A stretch of 26,500 bases of DNA from Cristatella mucedo. Its lineage: Eukaryota; Bryozoa; Phylactolaemata; Cristatellidae. The position numbers and the translations under genes were made by a program. Positions 8,480 to 18,268 of the stretch are shown piece by piece. The DNA is taken from assembly GCA_009760855.2 (NCBI GenBank), contig WPIO01000041.1, positions 2,273,501 to 2,300,000 of the forward strand, written 5' to 3'. The notes below the pieces were generated by a model that saw only the letters and a program-made list of their open reading frames with translations, did no database searches and was not told the DNA's origin. Numbering within the stretch: position 1 is the stretch's first letter; the number at the start of each line of letters is the position of its first letter.

Positions 8480-9396
8480 AAAAATTCATAGTATTCATGA
8501 GCCACAGGGAGGTCTCTGCATAACACCAACCGTACAGTACAACTGACTTATCGTCACTAGATGTCTAGTAAAACTGTAGAAAATCATAAATTACGACGTA
8601 TCCAGTTTCCTTTTTTATAATTTAGGGACCGCTAACCATATTTATCGCTGTCATTAACTGACTGATTTAGAAAGCCAAAGTTTCAATGTCAGAGTAAGCA
8701 ATACACTTGAATATCTATCTTTAGATGGCTACTATATGATTCTTAACTGAGCAAAATAATGTCCTCGATGGAGCTCTGTGTTGACATCAGTGTACCGGAA
8801 AATCTACACGTGCATTCACACTGCTCGGCTCCAGTAGACTAGAGGTAATTTAAAAAACCAAGGTTTTAAACCAAGTGCGTTGTAATGGAATTTAATCTTG
8901 ATTTTTCAGCCTGTAAGGCACCATGTCCAGAAAGAATATGATAGCGGGATCGCTCTCCACTCGATTCAAAACGTTTTTGCTTTCAGTCCCGTGTGATGTG
9001 GCCTTCGTTAGTTCAGCGTCTTTTCCTTTAACAATCGTTTGCAAACGACAAAGCTGGACACGACGGTATGTGTCGATTGCTTGCTTACCGACAACAATAT
9101 TAGCAAGTGCTTTGATCGCAAGACCATAACTTTGATGAGGGAGCGAATAACTTCTCCTCCGAAACAATGCGTGGTGCGGTTTCGGAAAGATTTGAGAAAA
9201 GGCATCAAGTAATTGTTCGGAGCTAACTCATCGAAAAACTCTGGCGAACAAGTCTAAATTACTTACTCTCACCAAATATATGTAATAATTTAAAACCACG
9301 ATTTCCAGTAAATGTTTGTCACCTCATGGAATCAGCACTGCTGAGAGAGTGTGTAACGACTTATTAAGAACGCTGACTTAGGTGGGCCTTCATATT
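8480..9396. other. Mostly unassigned; one minus-strand open frame
   Basis: A 91-codon minus-strand frame (9167 to 8892) has a fairly ordinary amino acid composition and ends in VPYRLKNQD, but it begins at TTG with no ATG. Its frame contains TTGTCGGTAAGC, which would also be a good splice donor. The opposite strand is open too. No family is recognised. The rest shows no repeat signature. Confidence 0.3.
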
Positions 9397-9494
9397 AAGT
9401 ATGCTGGATGTCTCGATAGCATTTCATTCCACCAATCAGCGAGTCCTTCTGATGAGTCACCTGTTATCTCGCCTGGGCATCACTGGCACTGCTC
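9397..9494 (+). pseudogene. LINE reverse transcriptase fragment, 5' part
   Basis: The translation LDVSIAFHSTNQRVLLMSHL followed by LSRLGITGTAL matches the reverse transcriptase block that contains the first catalytic Asp (DLSAAFDxxDH, present in the LINE B copy near 19450-19490). The DH pair is lost here. The fragment stops abruptly at the (ATT)n tail of the minus-strand LINE A, and the reverse transcriptase resumes at about 10535, so the two parts were probably one element. Confidence 0.75.
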
Positions 9495-9495
9495 T

Positions 9496-10335
9496 GTTGT
9501 GTAATAATAATAATAAAAATGTACTTGATAAAGCGCCCTCAGAGAACTTAATCTCTGAGGGCGCTTTACATTTGCTGCCAAGGGAAATGCAATTGAATTA
9601 TAACTAAAATCACGCTTGAAAAACAAACGAAATTAATGTTATGGTTAGGGGTGGCATGCACAGGGTCAGCATGCAAATGTGGTTAGTGGCAGAATGAATA
9701 AGTACATCGAGGACGAATCACAGGGACCCACTAAATGCTGTCCTAAACAGGTATGTTTTTAAGTTCCTTTTAAATGTGGTCAGGTCAGGGGATGTTCTGA
9801 CGCAGGTCGGGAGGGAGTTCCAGGCTTTGGGAGCATACGAACTAAATGCACGGTCTCCAAAGGATTCAAGGTTTGTACGAGGTATTTCTAGACTGTTGGA
9901 TTCCAAAAAGCGGGCGGTACGATGCTTGGCCTGATGGGGGAGTATATCTGAGAGATAGGCAGGAGCCATAGAATGAAGGGACCTAAAAGTGAGCGACAAA
10001 ACCTTGAAGTCAATACGTTGCTTGACTGGTAGCCAGTGCAGGTCGGCGAGAAGTGGAGTAATGTGGCAACTGCGACGCTCACGACAGACAAGCCTAGCTG
10101 CAGAGTTTTGCACCAGCTGCAATCGCCTGATCGCACATGCTGGTAGGCCAGTAAGCAGTTAGTTGCAGAAGTCGAGACGGGATGTCACGAATTCATGGAC
10201 CAACTTGGACGTGGTATCCTTATCTAAACGAGCCCGAATTTTAGCAATGTTGTGAAGCTGAAAATAGGCAGATTTGAGTAATGGCTTTAGGAATCTTTGT
10301 AATTTGAAATCGTTGTAGGAGATTTCATAATGTGC
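9496..10335 (-). mobile_element. LINE A copy, 3' half of RT region to tail
   Basis: In minus orientation this runs from the thumb region after the reverse transcriptase palm, through the ORF2 C-terminus and the 3' UTR, to the hairpin (9530-9567) and ATT tail. Protein landmarks before the annotated frame include KLVHEFVTSRLDFCN, followed by an in-frame stop. The 3' UTR carries GCACAGGGTCAGCATGCAAA, shared with the copies at 17135 and 25475. It is 5'-truncated and inserted into an older plus-strand LINE. Confidence 0.9.
9718..10122 (-). pseudogene. LINE A ORF2 C-terminal domain
   Basis: The longest clean LINE A frame. It begins within QLVQNSAARLVCRERR and continues with HITPLLADLHWLPVKQRI, MAPAYLSDILP and KAWNSLP, ending TAFSGSL. 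These are the signature C-terminal motifs of CR1/L2/Rex-type ORF2 proteins downstream of the reverse transcriptase. The upstream frame carries a stop (DFCN followed by TAA), and the endonuclease and catalytic palm are absent. It is therefore a truncated remnant, although this part has kept its frame for about 134 codons, suggesting a fairly recent insertion. Confidence 0.85.
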
Positions 10336-10535
10336 AACTCAGTGGCCAACGGTCATCCTGTGAGTCTTTAAAGTAGCACCCTGTGTGTGTGGGCTCCGAC
10401 CTCGGTCAATTTTTTCACAATCTATTCTGTCCCTCTTGGTGACTCGATCGTGTACAAATGTAAAGCGCCTAAGAAGAGGTTAGGTTCTTTGAGGCCGCTT
10501 TATCAAGTGTATTGTTATTCTTATCATGCGGTCGC
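10325..10535 (+). mobile_element. SINE1 copy
   Basis: Box A-like AACTCAGTGGCCAACGG (10336-10352) and box B-like GGGCTCCGAC (10391-10400) precede a LINE A-type hairpin at 10462-10501 and an impure ATT tail. The region between box B and the hairpin is longer than in other SINE1 copies. It abuts the 5' end of the minus-strand LINE A, and its exact left limit is uncertain. Confidence 0.55.
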
Positions 10536-10840
10536 CAAGCACACTCTAGGCTTTCATTTTAGCGCATATGACGCACAGCTTTATCTGTGCTTTTGTACCT
10601 CCACACTTTCCTTCGCGAGGGACTATCTCCAACCCCTTAACTTACTAAGTCAACTGAACGCTCGCCCAACCCTCGAAATTGGCTCAGCCAGCAGCCAATA
10701 TCTTCTACATTCCCTGCGTGCAACCTAGGCGTCCAGTTCAAAGTGAACTTTGATTTGATGGCCATACAAATAGCTCTATAGTCAAGTCCGCCTGGTCTCA
10801 GCTACGCACGCTTGCAAAAATGTGAGCCTAGTCTGCTTAG
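10535..10840 (+). pseudogene. LINE reverse transcriptase fragment, 3' part
   Basis: The frame contains FHFSAYDAQLYLC, a damaged form of the FYADDxQLYL catalytic block (at least one Asp lost). Then LNARPTLEIGSASSQ appears, and after a stop LGVQFKVNFDLM, equivalent to LGVVFESCLNF in LINE B. The order and spacing fit a continuation of the fragment at 9397-9494 with about 70 codons missing. It is inactive. Confidence 0.7.
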
Positions 10841-10959
10841 ATAAGGGTTAAAAAGCCTCGCTAGTTCATGAATCTGTGACATACCGTCTATATATCTGCA
10901 AAAATTCTCGCAGATCTTCCGTACTGTCGCCTAAAACGCCAGAAGTTAATGCAAAACTT

Positions 10960-11240
10960 GGCAGCGATGGCTTTGCCGTCGTGAGCGGCCCGATTGGAGT
11001 CGGTGTACGGCATGGCATGACCGCTGTTGAACGCTCATGTTATCTTAAAGCGCGCTGGCTTGCTGCATGCTTCGTTGCTGCAGTGCTCCGTTGCAGTGGC
11101 GGCGTCACCCGTGCGCTATATGTGCAACTCGCCAGCCAATCTCCAAAGCTCGGACCTTAAAACCTGTACTTGTTGCTCGGCGGCAATGCTTAGAAACATT
11201 GCGAGCGATGCATCTGTGGCCTAAGGCCGTTAGTGCGGAG
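10960..11240 (-). repeat. Possible third copy of the unclassified repeat R480
   Basis: On the minus strand, GCGTTCAACAGCGGTCATGCCAT matches GCGCTCAACAGCGGCTATGACAT at 15075-15097 (15 to 20 bases at a time). About 155 bases upstream lies AACAAGTACAGGTT, comparable to AACAACTTGTAGGTT at 14927-14941, which is about 142 bases upstream in that copy. The rest aligns poorly. It is probably an old copy in inverse orientation. Confidence 0.35.
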
Positions 11241-12289
11241 GCCAGTACACCAACTTTACATTATGCACAAAGCCAGCTTTTTACGAGCATAACATTCATA
11301 CCACCAGCCACTAAAGTAGCTGCATGGCATAAGCTGCCGTCACCTTTATTCTCTACCGGTAGCACTTTTTTTGAAGAATTGGAAATAACAATTAGACCAT
11401 CCAGCCGGTAGCAAAATGCCATTTCCACCGACGTAGCATCTTCTAGAAAACCGACCAGGACTAGAGAACCAGGTAATTTAGGTCATCTAGCAGAAAATGC
11501 TGGCTACGCAACCTTTGCACCGAAGGAGTACAGAAAGGAGGCCTCGTTTGACCCGTCTAGAAAGAAGTTCTCGAGCAATTAGCCTCAAGCTGCGCACCAA
11601 AGCTGCGCGCCCAAGCCAGGCTACACGGGAGGCTCATGCAGGGCAGGGAAAACAGTTATCCCCCTGAAGAAACTCCCCCTCCGCCATCGGCAGCAGCGTG
11701 CCCACCGTGGCGGTCCGCGAAGTGAACCTGTAGGGCCAAGAAACCCGGTAGCCATCCGGGGCCGGCTACAGGGCTTCCGAGGACGAAGATTAAGGACGCG
11801 CCCCCGCGCGGTGCCAGTTCGCACTGCACTACTGACGGAGCAGCTTTGTTCGAAAGGAAGGCTACGGCCTCTGCGACCCATCCCAGCATCAGCGGTACGG
11901 AAATCCACACGGTATCGCGCCAATGAGACCGGGGCGTAAACAACGTAGCACGGTTGAATGTCAACTCGAACTCAAGCGTCAACGCGCGCAGACAGCACTC
12001 GAGCCTAGCTAGCAATAAGCTGTGCGATTCCAGTCGCAGGTGGAGCGCGCGTCCGTTCCGGTCCGTTTTTGGTTGGCTCCGGTCGGCTCGCCCTTCAGCG
12101 CCCCACCCACGGGCACTTTCCCCTTTCGTGTCGGCCCAGAGTGTCTCCTCCGCGTGCTTTAGCGTGCTGGCCCAAGCGCGATGCTGGTTTATTTGCGCAC
12201 GCTTGCCTAAGCCTGCTGCCACGCGTGGCGTCGTTTATCCTTGGCTATTTCTACTTTCTTTACAGCGAGTTGCAAAGCTACTGCGTAAC
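11241..12289. other. GC- and CpG-richer stretch with overlapping open frames
   Basis: Long open frames occur on both strands: minus 12222-11656 (188 codons) and plus 11954-12409 (151 codons). They overlap and show no recognisable domain. The minus frame is rich in Gly, Ala, Arg and Leu and has neither a Kozak-like start nor convincing splice sites. High GC content reduces stop codons, so these frames are weak evidence. A first exon or CpG-type promoter region is possible but unsupported. Confidence 0.35.
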
Positions 12290-12815
12290 AAACGCACGTA
12301 TTGTGCGCTGCCTCCACGACCGGTCAGAACTGGCTGCCGGAAACGCAGCCCTCGCAACGGCGCCAGCCTCACCGGACGAGCGGTGAACGCCGGCGACGCC
12401 TCAATCTAGTAGAGCGGCTAGTTACTTGTAGGCGCCTCGCCAATGGACGCCGATACGCCGGAAGCAGCAGGAACGCGGCACAGACGAAGAGCGCTCATAC
12501 TTTTGGCGTATTCAGTCCGTATTCAGAATGTAGACAAGCCTGTTAGACAGCAGCGGACGGCGACATGCGTTGTTCAACAGCGGCCATGACTTACAGTGAG
12601 AGCTTTTGTGGCCGAGAGCTCAAATCAGCTTCAGTGCCAACGCCCCAAGTCTGGCATCCCATGTGCCTGCTCTCCTCGTGGCTCCGGCTTTTTATATTAT
12701 TATTATTATTATTATCTTTTGCCTCGGCCATAGATTCTCGCATTACTGCATAATCGCGAACAGCGATTGTCAGCGATAGTCTGGGCTGGTTTAGCTGGCG
12801 CCGCCGCTTCACTGC
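12290..12815 (+). repeat. Unclassified repeat R480, copy 1
   Basis: This stretch aligns colinearly with 14800-15285. Shared blocks include CCGGTCAGAACT, GACGAAGAGCGCTC, TCAACAGCGG, GAGCTCAAATCAG and GGCTGGTTTAGCTGG, in the same order and with similar spacing. Overall identity looks to be roughly two thirds. It has no long open frame and no tRNA-like boxes or LINE hairpin. A pure (ATT)n microsatellite at 12694-12715 has expanded within this copy only. Confidence 0.7.
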
Positions 12816-13469
12816 CTCTTCCTTAAATAAAGGTCACCCTCGGCCATGATAAAAAAAATTAGCAGCCAGCTGCGGTAGGTGTCGACGCACGGCTGCACCA
12901 ATCTCGCGTCAAGCTCGTACACAAATTTACAACCGAGGGCTTTCGGGACGTCTGCTAAGCTGTCGTTGCTGCTGTCTCCTCGCCAACAGCCGTCCCACCA
13001 CCATCGAGCTGGACTTTAAAGCGTCTCCAGAACCGTCGGCTTCTCATACGTTCAGTAAGTCAGCACTTCACTTGGCTAGAGGCAGACGAACGCCTTTAGC
13101 CCTAGTGCCATCTTGATAGATATCCGAAACGATCTCATACCGGAACAAGATGATTAAAACGCAACACAGGGCGGAGCACACCTCACTGCACCGTTGCACG
13201 AGCTATCGTAGTCGTATCATTCTCAGTACTGCCATTGCCTCAGAAATCCAGTCTTGTCTACTTTTAGTTCAGTTAGACAGTCTTTGGGGTATTATAGACA
13301 AGGTCCGGTGTCCAACCGTCTCTTAGAAGCATACACCAACGGTCTGACTTATGAAACGCAGTGAACAGTCGACTTACCACGAATCGGAACAAGAAATCAA
13401 ATGCATTTGCTTTTACGACGCGCCGACTCAGTAGCAGCCACAATTGTATTGCAGCCGGTAAATTGGTTT
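12816..13469. other. No gene recognised
   Basis: Unassigned sequence between repeat copy 1 and the decayed coding region. All frames carry frequent stops. Confidence 0.4.
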
Positions 13470-14760
13470 GTCACAATACGTAGCATGGTCGTAACCACTT
13501 CACTTTGATCGCATTCATGTATTCGATGATGACGACATCGCATCCACCAGGTTGCAAAGTCAATGGGATTATCACAGAAATCGTCATGCAGATGTAATCA
13601 CTCAGCGAGAGAAGAAGAAGTCTCCCCAAGTCGGAAAGCATAGGAAAATTAGTCGCCATTGCAGTGCAGAGCTTGCAACGCGAGCAGGCAGTCCTCTCCA
13701 TCATCGTGCAGCAGCAGTCTACGACATACAGGCGTTGTTCACTACACTGAAAATTTCCAAAGCACAGTTCCTCGTCTGGCATGTAGCAAGGCATGGCTAC
13801 AGTCAATCTACTCGTAGTGCAGACGTCGTCGGTAGTGGGCTTGAAGTCAAAGGTCAGAGCAGCAGTGTGCACCTAGCGTCAGGAGCAGCAGTCCAGAACC
13901 TCGACGGTCCGAACGGTCGCAGTCTCGGAGCTCGATTACAGCAGTCACAGGCTCCACAGTGGTTATAACTGGCTTGGAGAGAACGACACTTCGCACCTCA
14001 AATCGTCAGTCGAGGCCAGTGAGGGAACCATACACCTTCGCATTATTGGCAGCCATTTACATGCTCTCGTGTACAATCATTGTACAGTCTCATTCTCTGG
14101 CTTCTCGAGCCGTATGTCGGGCTTCCCGATTTCCGCGCACGGAGTTTATACTACGGCCTTCACCTGCGCTACATTGGTCATCTCATCGCCCTTAACATCA
14201 TCTACATTAGCCAAAGTAAGTTCAAGCCCGCTGCCGTCATTAGCGCACTCAATTTCCAGCCACATATCAGTCTCAACAGACTACTGGTTAACCGCAACAT
14301 TTAGGTAGATATTTTTTACTTCTGCCCCAGACGCTGGCACACTTCTTAGTGCATCAATCCTCAGTGCATCAATCCTCAGTGCATCAATCTTCAGTTCAAT
14401 CAGTCCATCAATCTTCAGTGCATCAATCCCCTCCGCACAAGTGCATCTAAATGCCACTACACTCCCGTCTGCAGCCAGTATCGCCTCGCAATATCCATGG
14501 TGCGAGCATATTTCAATAATCACTCCGCAACAGTACTCTTCGCTAATTTTCTTAATTTCGCTAAGCACGGCATCTCAATTCGCTGAGGTGCAGCGTGGAA
14601 TTATTCTGATTCCCTGAGTTCGGCAAAGCAGTCAGCTATTTCCTCGTTCAACGACTCACTGTTGCATTCAGTTTCGTAACTTAAACGGGCCAATACAGAG
14701 CTCCATCCTTCAGGTTCAACGTTCGCCAAGTCACAAGTAATGAGACTAGAACAACACGAC
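13470..14760 (-). pseudogene. Decayed minus-strand coding region, family unknown
   Basis: Reading the minus strand from 14760 downward, one stretch after another is open and protein-like but separated by single stops or frameshifts. First is a segment containing GWSSVLARLSYETECNSESL (about 14720-14600). Then comes a 95-codon frame (14568-14281) with a Cys-rich part, CSHHGYCEAI...FRCTC, and an ALRID repeat. After one in-frame TAG follow 44 codons containing MWLEIECANDGSGLELTLAN. After another stop comes a short stretch with IRLEKPENETVQ. In a shifted frame VVLSKPVITTVEPVTAVIEL follows, and finally a 133-codon frame to 13471. The acidic, non-repetitive composition suggests a former gene or element ORF. 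The Cys pattern is only loosely EGF-like. Confidence 0.35.
14344..14428. repeat. 15-bp tandem repeat, about five imperfect copies
   Basis: The unit is CCTCAGTGCATCAAT with small deletions in the middle copies. On the minus strand it encodes a five-residue unit ALRID, inside the 95-codon frame of the decayed coding region. The unit length keeps the frame; one copy has lost three bases. Confidence 0.85.
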
Positions 14761-14799
14761 GGCTAATGGCCCTGAGCCATTATTTCATACTTCCGATAC

Positions 14800-15285
14800 C
14801 AAGCGTGCTGTGCTGCTTCCACCTCCGGTCAGAACTAGGCCGCAAACCCAGCACTCGTGGCGGTGTTAATCTCAGCCGACGCGGATCGGCGAATCCCGGC
14901 GTCGCCTGAGCATTGCAGCACCGCTAACAACTTGTAGGTTCTGCACCAATGTACTCAGGTATACCGACAGTAGTAGTAGCAACATGGCAGTGACGAAGAG
15001 CGCTCGTACCTTAACGTCTCAAGTTCGTATCCGTAATGCAAAAAGTCTATTTCGCAGCGGCAATCAGTTACAGGCGCTCAACAGCGGCTATGACATACAC
15101 CAACGGCTCTGTGGCCTAGAGCTCAAATCAGTTTCAACGTTGGCCAACGCCCCGAGTCTCGCATCCCAAGTGTCCGCCCTCCTGGCGCCAGCTTTCTATA
15201 CGATCTTGGTCATAGACTGTCACGAAATTGCGAATAACGACGGTTAACCATAATCCGGCTGGTTTAGCTGGAACCGCCTTTTTAA
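14800..15285 (+). repeat. Unclassified repeat R480, copy 2
   Basis: Direct-orientation partner of 12290-12815, starting near CTGTGCTGCTTCC and ending after GGCTGGTTTAGCTGG. It has no strong coding frame. Possible identities are solo or paired long terminal repeats of an old retroelement, an unknown interspersed repeat, or a local segmental duplication. I see no clean TG...CA termini or target-site duplication that would settle it. Confidence 0.7.
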
Positions 15286-16054
15286 TGGATAGAGATATAA
15301 ATCTCTTAGACCTCCTTGTTCTCCTGAGTCCTATGCAAACGACCTATCATTATTATTACTCTCAGCCTTAGTTCACTTCCAAGAACGAGATTATTGCAAG
15401 CATTATATACGCATATGAATGCCACAATGACACTCTTGAATTTCAATTACTTTAGACTTGCAATGATGCACTTTTAATAGCGTGGAAAATTCACACTCTG
15501 CATCGTGGCAGTTTATTTTTGGTTCTGCTTCCAGCGGTTGCTTAACGTAGTGTGGCAGGTCATCCAGTGTCGTAATTGCACACGGAATCTTACTAAATAT
15601 ATTCTACAGGAACAGAAGTGTTCACATTAAGCAATTGAAGTCGGGGTGATACTGAAAAACCTACGACACAGGTGTACGACATCAAAAACTGAACTGTCCT
15701 TGTCGTGTAACTATAATGATCAGAAGAGCGCTAGGGGTTCTGTATTGCGACGGAGCGATGAATGATTGCTGCCGTGCGTAAATGTTTGCACAGCTAAGAG
15801 GAGGAGCCCGGCGTGCGAGTGGAGTCGGAGAGCATGCCCGATCACGCACAGACAGCTAGCGGGGCAGGCTGACAGGAAGCAGTGTGGCTGCGCGAGCGAA
15901 TGAAGCCGTGCGAGCTAATGTTTGGAATTCCACTGTGCCGAAGAATTGAAGGCCAGTAAACCGTTGCCCCAGCCACCTGCCAAGCCGTGCAAGCTTGAAG
16001 AAACTCAGCGAAATCTAGTTTGGTACTCGCAACAATCGCAGTACATAAATGGTA
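15286..16054. other. No gene recognised
   Basis: Just after repeat copy 2, the motif AGAGATATAAATCTCTTAG (about 15290-15308) and an ATT-rich stretch at 15346-15356 might be remains of a LINE A/SINE1 tail, but the match is weak. The remainder is unassigned. Confidence 0.35.
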
Positions 16055-16218
16055 TTAGCTGATTTAACAGCCTCATTTACATAGCGGCAGAAGAGCCTTA
16101 GCGGCTGTCACCAGCACCTGCAATTGAAAGTAGACGATCGCCCACTACAGATTCAAACCCGCGACCTCGGTTGTAAAGAGCAAGCACCATACCTCCTTAC
16201 CTATCTCGGCTAGTACAC
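16055..16218 (-). mobile_element. SINE2 copy a (tRNA-derived SINE)
   Basis: On the minus strand the box B-like GGGTTTGAATC (16150-16160) follows GAGGTCGC, as in a tRNA T arm. A weak box A (GATAGGTAAGG region) lies upstream. The body GTGGGCGATC and CTAAGGCTCTTCTGCC, and the tail GAGGCTGTTAAATCAGCTA, match the other SINE2 copies at 16724, 17755 and 21828. The tail differs from that of SINE1. Confidence 0.75.
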
Positions 16219-16721
16219 ACCAGGAGAACAAAGATCAATTGGCTGTGCTACGTAAAAGGAGGGGAGTTCCATTTTCCTTAGGAATAATACCTATCTTTTA
16301 ATCGTGGAGGGATCAACTCTTCAAGAGATTATCGGGTCATGTGTCTGATAATTTAGCAATTTGTTAAGTTTGAGAGAGAAAGAATAACCTCGGTAATCAA
16401 TGTATCAGTGCCGATTTTCAGTAAAATGTATCTGGGCCTTGTCTCTGGAAAGCCAGAGATACTTTTTAACCTGGCCTATTCTGTCAAGAACCAGTTAGTC
16501 TACATCTCAAACAGTAATGAAATCATTTAATGAAGTCAAATGAAGCGGCTAAGATGATCTCAGTAAACTGGGTTTTACCTTTACATCAGCCTAATTTATT
16601 TGCTTTATTGTCGCTGTCGCTCGACACTAGAGAACTTGATATTCTACTCGATATTCTTGAGATGCTGGCTAAGTCGAGAGGCTACTTCATAAGCATTGCT
16701 TATTGGAAATTTTGTGAGCCG
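16219..16721. other. No gene recognised
   Basis: A 64-codon plus-strand ATG frame at 16530-16724 has ordinary composition but no domain, and it runs into SINE2 copy b. No other signal is seen. Confidence 0.4.
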
Positions 16722-16890
16722 TGATGGCACACTAGCTAAGGCGGTTGCTTTCATGACCTCCGTCCCGAGGTCGTGGGTTCGATTTCTTTGGTGGGCGATC
16801 CTTTATCGCCACTGCAGGCGATGGTGATAGCCGTCAAGGCTCTTCTGCCACTTTACAAAAAGAGGCTGTTTAAACAGCTAGGATTTTTTA
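16722..16890 (+). mobile_element. SINE2 copy b
   Basis: Box A-like TGGCACACTAGCTAAGG (16725-16741) and box B-like GGTTCGATTTC (16776-16786) form a clear tRNA-like head. The body includes GGTGGGCGATC, GGTGATAGCCGTCAAGGC and TCTTCTGCCACTTTAC. The end carries the inverted repeat AGGCTGTTTAAACAGCT followed by a T-rich run. Confidence 0.85.
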
Positions 16891-16984
16891 TTCTGAACTT
16901 CTGTCTAAGAGCAATCTGAAAGTAAGGTTTAATGCGTTTGACATCGGTTTGAACTTCGATTTGCTGTCTTTGAGAATGCATGCA

Positions 16985-17658
16985 TCTTTAGCAAAAATAA
17001 TGATACACTTGATAAAGCACCCTCAGAGAAATCAGTTTCTTTCTAGGCGCTTTAACTTGCTGCAAAGAAAACATGATCGAATAGTGAGTGATATCATGCT
17101 TAATAAAGAACATGAATAACACGGTTAGGAATGACATGCACAGGGTCAGCATGCATGAGTTGTTAGTGGCAGCATGCATAGTGTCAGAACGCAAAAGCAC
17201 ATAAAGGACGAATCACAAGGACCCAATAAATGCTGTCCTAAATAGGTGTGTTTAAAGTTTTTTCTAATTTGGTCACGTCAGGGAATGTTCTGACGAAAGT
17301 CGGGAGTGAGTTCCAGGCTTTGGAAGCATACAAATAAATGCACGGTATCCAAAGGATTTGAGGTTTGTACCAGGTATAGATAAACAGTTAGATTCTGAAA
17401 AGCGAGTGATACGTCGCTTAGCCTAGCGGGGGAGTAGATCTGATAGGTGGGCTGGAGCTAAAGAATGAAGGTACCTAAAAGTGAGCGACGAAACCTTGAA
17501 GTCGATCAATTGATTAACTGGTAGCTAGTGCAGGTCGGCGAGCAGTGGGTGATGCGGTAACTGCGATGAGCGACAGACAAGCCTAGCTTCGGAGTTTTGC
17601 ACCAGCTGTCAGTGCCTGACTACCCATGCAGGTAGGCCAGCAAGCAGTGAGTTGAACT
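16985..17658 (-). mobile_element. LINE A copy, C-terminal region to tail
   Basis: Colinear with 9496-10160. It holds the hairpin at 17014-17053, the shared 3' UTR block GCACAGGGTCAGCATGCAT, and a decayed ORF2 C-terminus recognisable at DNA level (AGTTCCAGGCTTTGGAAGCATA, in parts). Small indels break the frame. It is 5'-truncated near 17655, and the ATT tail is reduced to AAAAATAATG. Confidence 0.85.
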
Positions 17659-17754
17659 GTACAGTATCTCTATTGCATATGCCAATATATACTATAACTA
17701 ATTCATGTGCCAATCGCCAGGTAGCAGGAGCAAATTCATAAAAGCCTGTAGATT

Positions 17755-17942
17755 TAAAAAAAAATAGCTGATTCAACAGCCTCTTTTGTATGGCAACCGA
17801 AGAGCCTTGACGGTCATCACCACCACTTGCAGCGGCAATGAAAGATCTCCCACCGCAGGATTCGAACCTACGAACTCGGGACCAAGGTCGTGAAAAGCAG
17901 CTGCCATACCTAGTGTGCCATCGCAGCTGAAGCCTATGTAGT
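17755..17942 (-). mobile_element. SINE2 copy c
   Basis: On the minus strand box A-like GATGGCACACTAGGTATGG (complement of 17904-17922) and box B-like GGTTCGAATCC (17858-17868) are both excellent matches to tRNA promoters. The tail is GAGGCTGTTGAATCAGCTA followed by a run of T. This is the best SINE2 head in the window. Confidence 0.88.
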
Positions 17943-18022
17943 TAAGTAGACGACTGTGAAAATTATAAACCAGCATGCAAAGTCTGTCGCATGTAAGTCG
18001 TCTCTCTTCCTCCTCGGCCTAC

Positions 18023-18178
18023 CTACAGTTCGGTGGACGTTTTATTGAAAAACTCGTTATATGGCCGCTTTTTTTTTAGTAGACGATCTTTGCGGCGTAC
18101 AGCGTACTTGCAACGAAACCCCTTCATCTTGCTCTCTCCAACTATGGCTTCTTTTCGTGGCGTGGCTTGATTGAGCTG
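18023..18178 (-). other. Short lysine-rich open frame next to LINE B
   Basis: A minus-strand frame of about 50 codons ending at 18023 contains MKGFRCKYAVRRKDRLLKKK and ends NKTSTEL. It sits immediately downstream of the LINE B 3' terminus, so it is host flank rather than LINE sequence. An ATG lies inside it. Nothing identifies it as a known protein; it could be a chance frame. Confidence 0.15.
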
Positions 18179-18268
18179 ATGTAATGTAATGTATCTCCGT
18201 CTGTAACTCCACAAATCATAAAGACAACGTGGGTTACTCAGGAGAGTTTTGCATAGCACACTCACAGC

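Noticed and set aside
11656-12222. 188-codon minus-strand ORF in the GC-rich zone
   Set aside because: High GC content lengthens random frames; a plus-strand frame of similar length overlaps and neither shows a domain.
14460-14550. EGF-like domain in the minus-strand frame (CSHHGYC...FRCTC)
   Set aside because: Only part of the six-cysteine pattern is present and the spacing is loose, so it is noted in the feature but not called as a domain.
16725-16796. A genuine tRNA gene
   Set aside because: Box A and box B are present but no acceptor or anticodon stems pair properly, and the sequence continues into a SINE body shared with three other copies.
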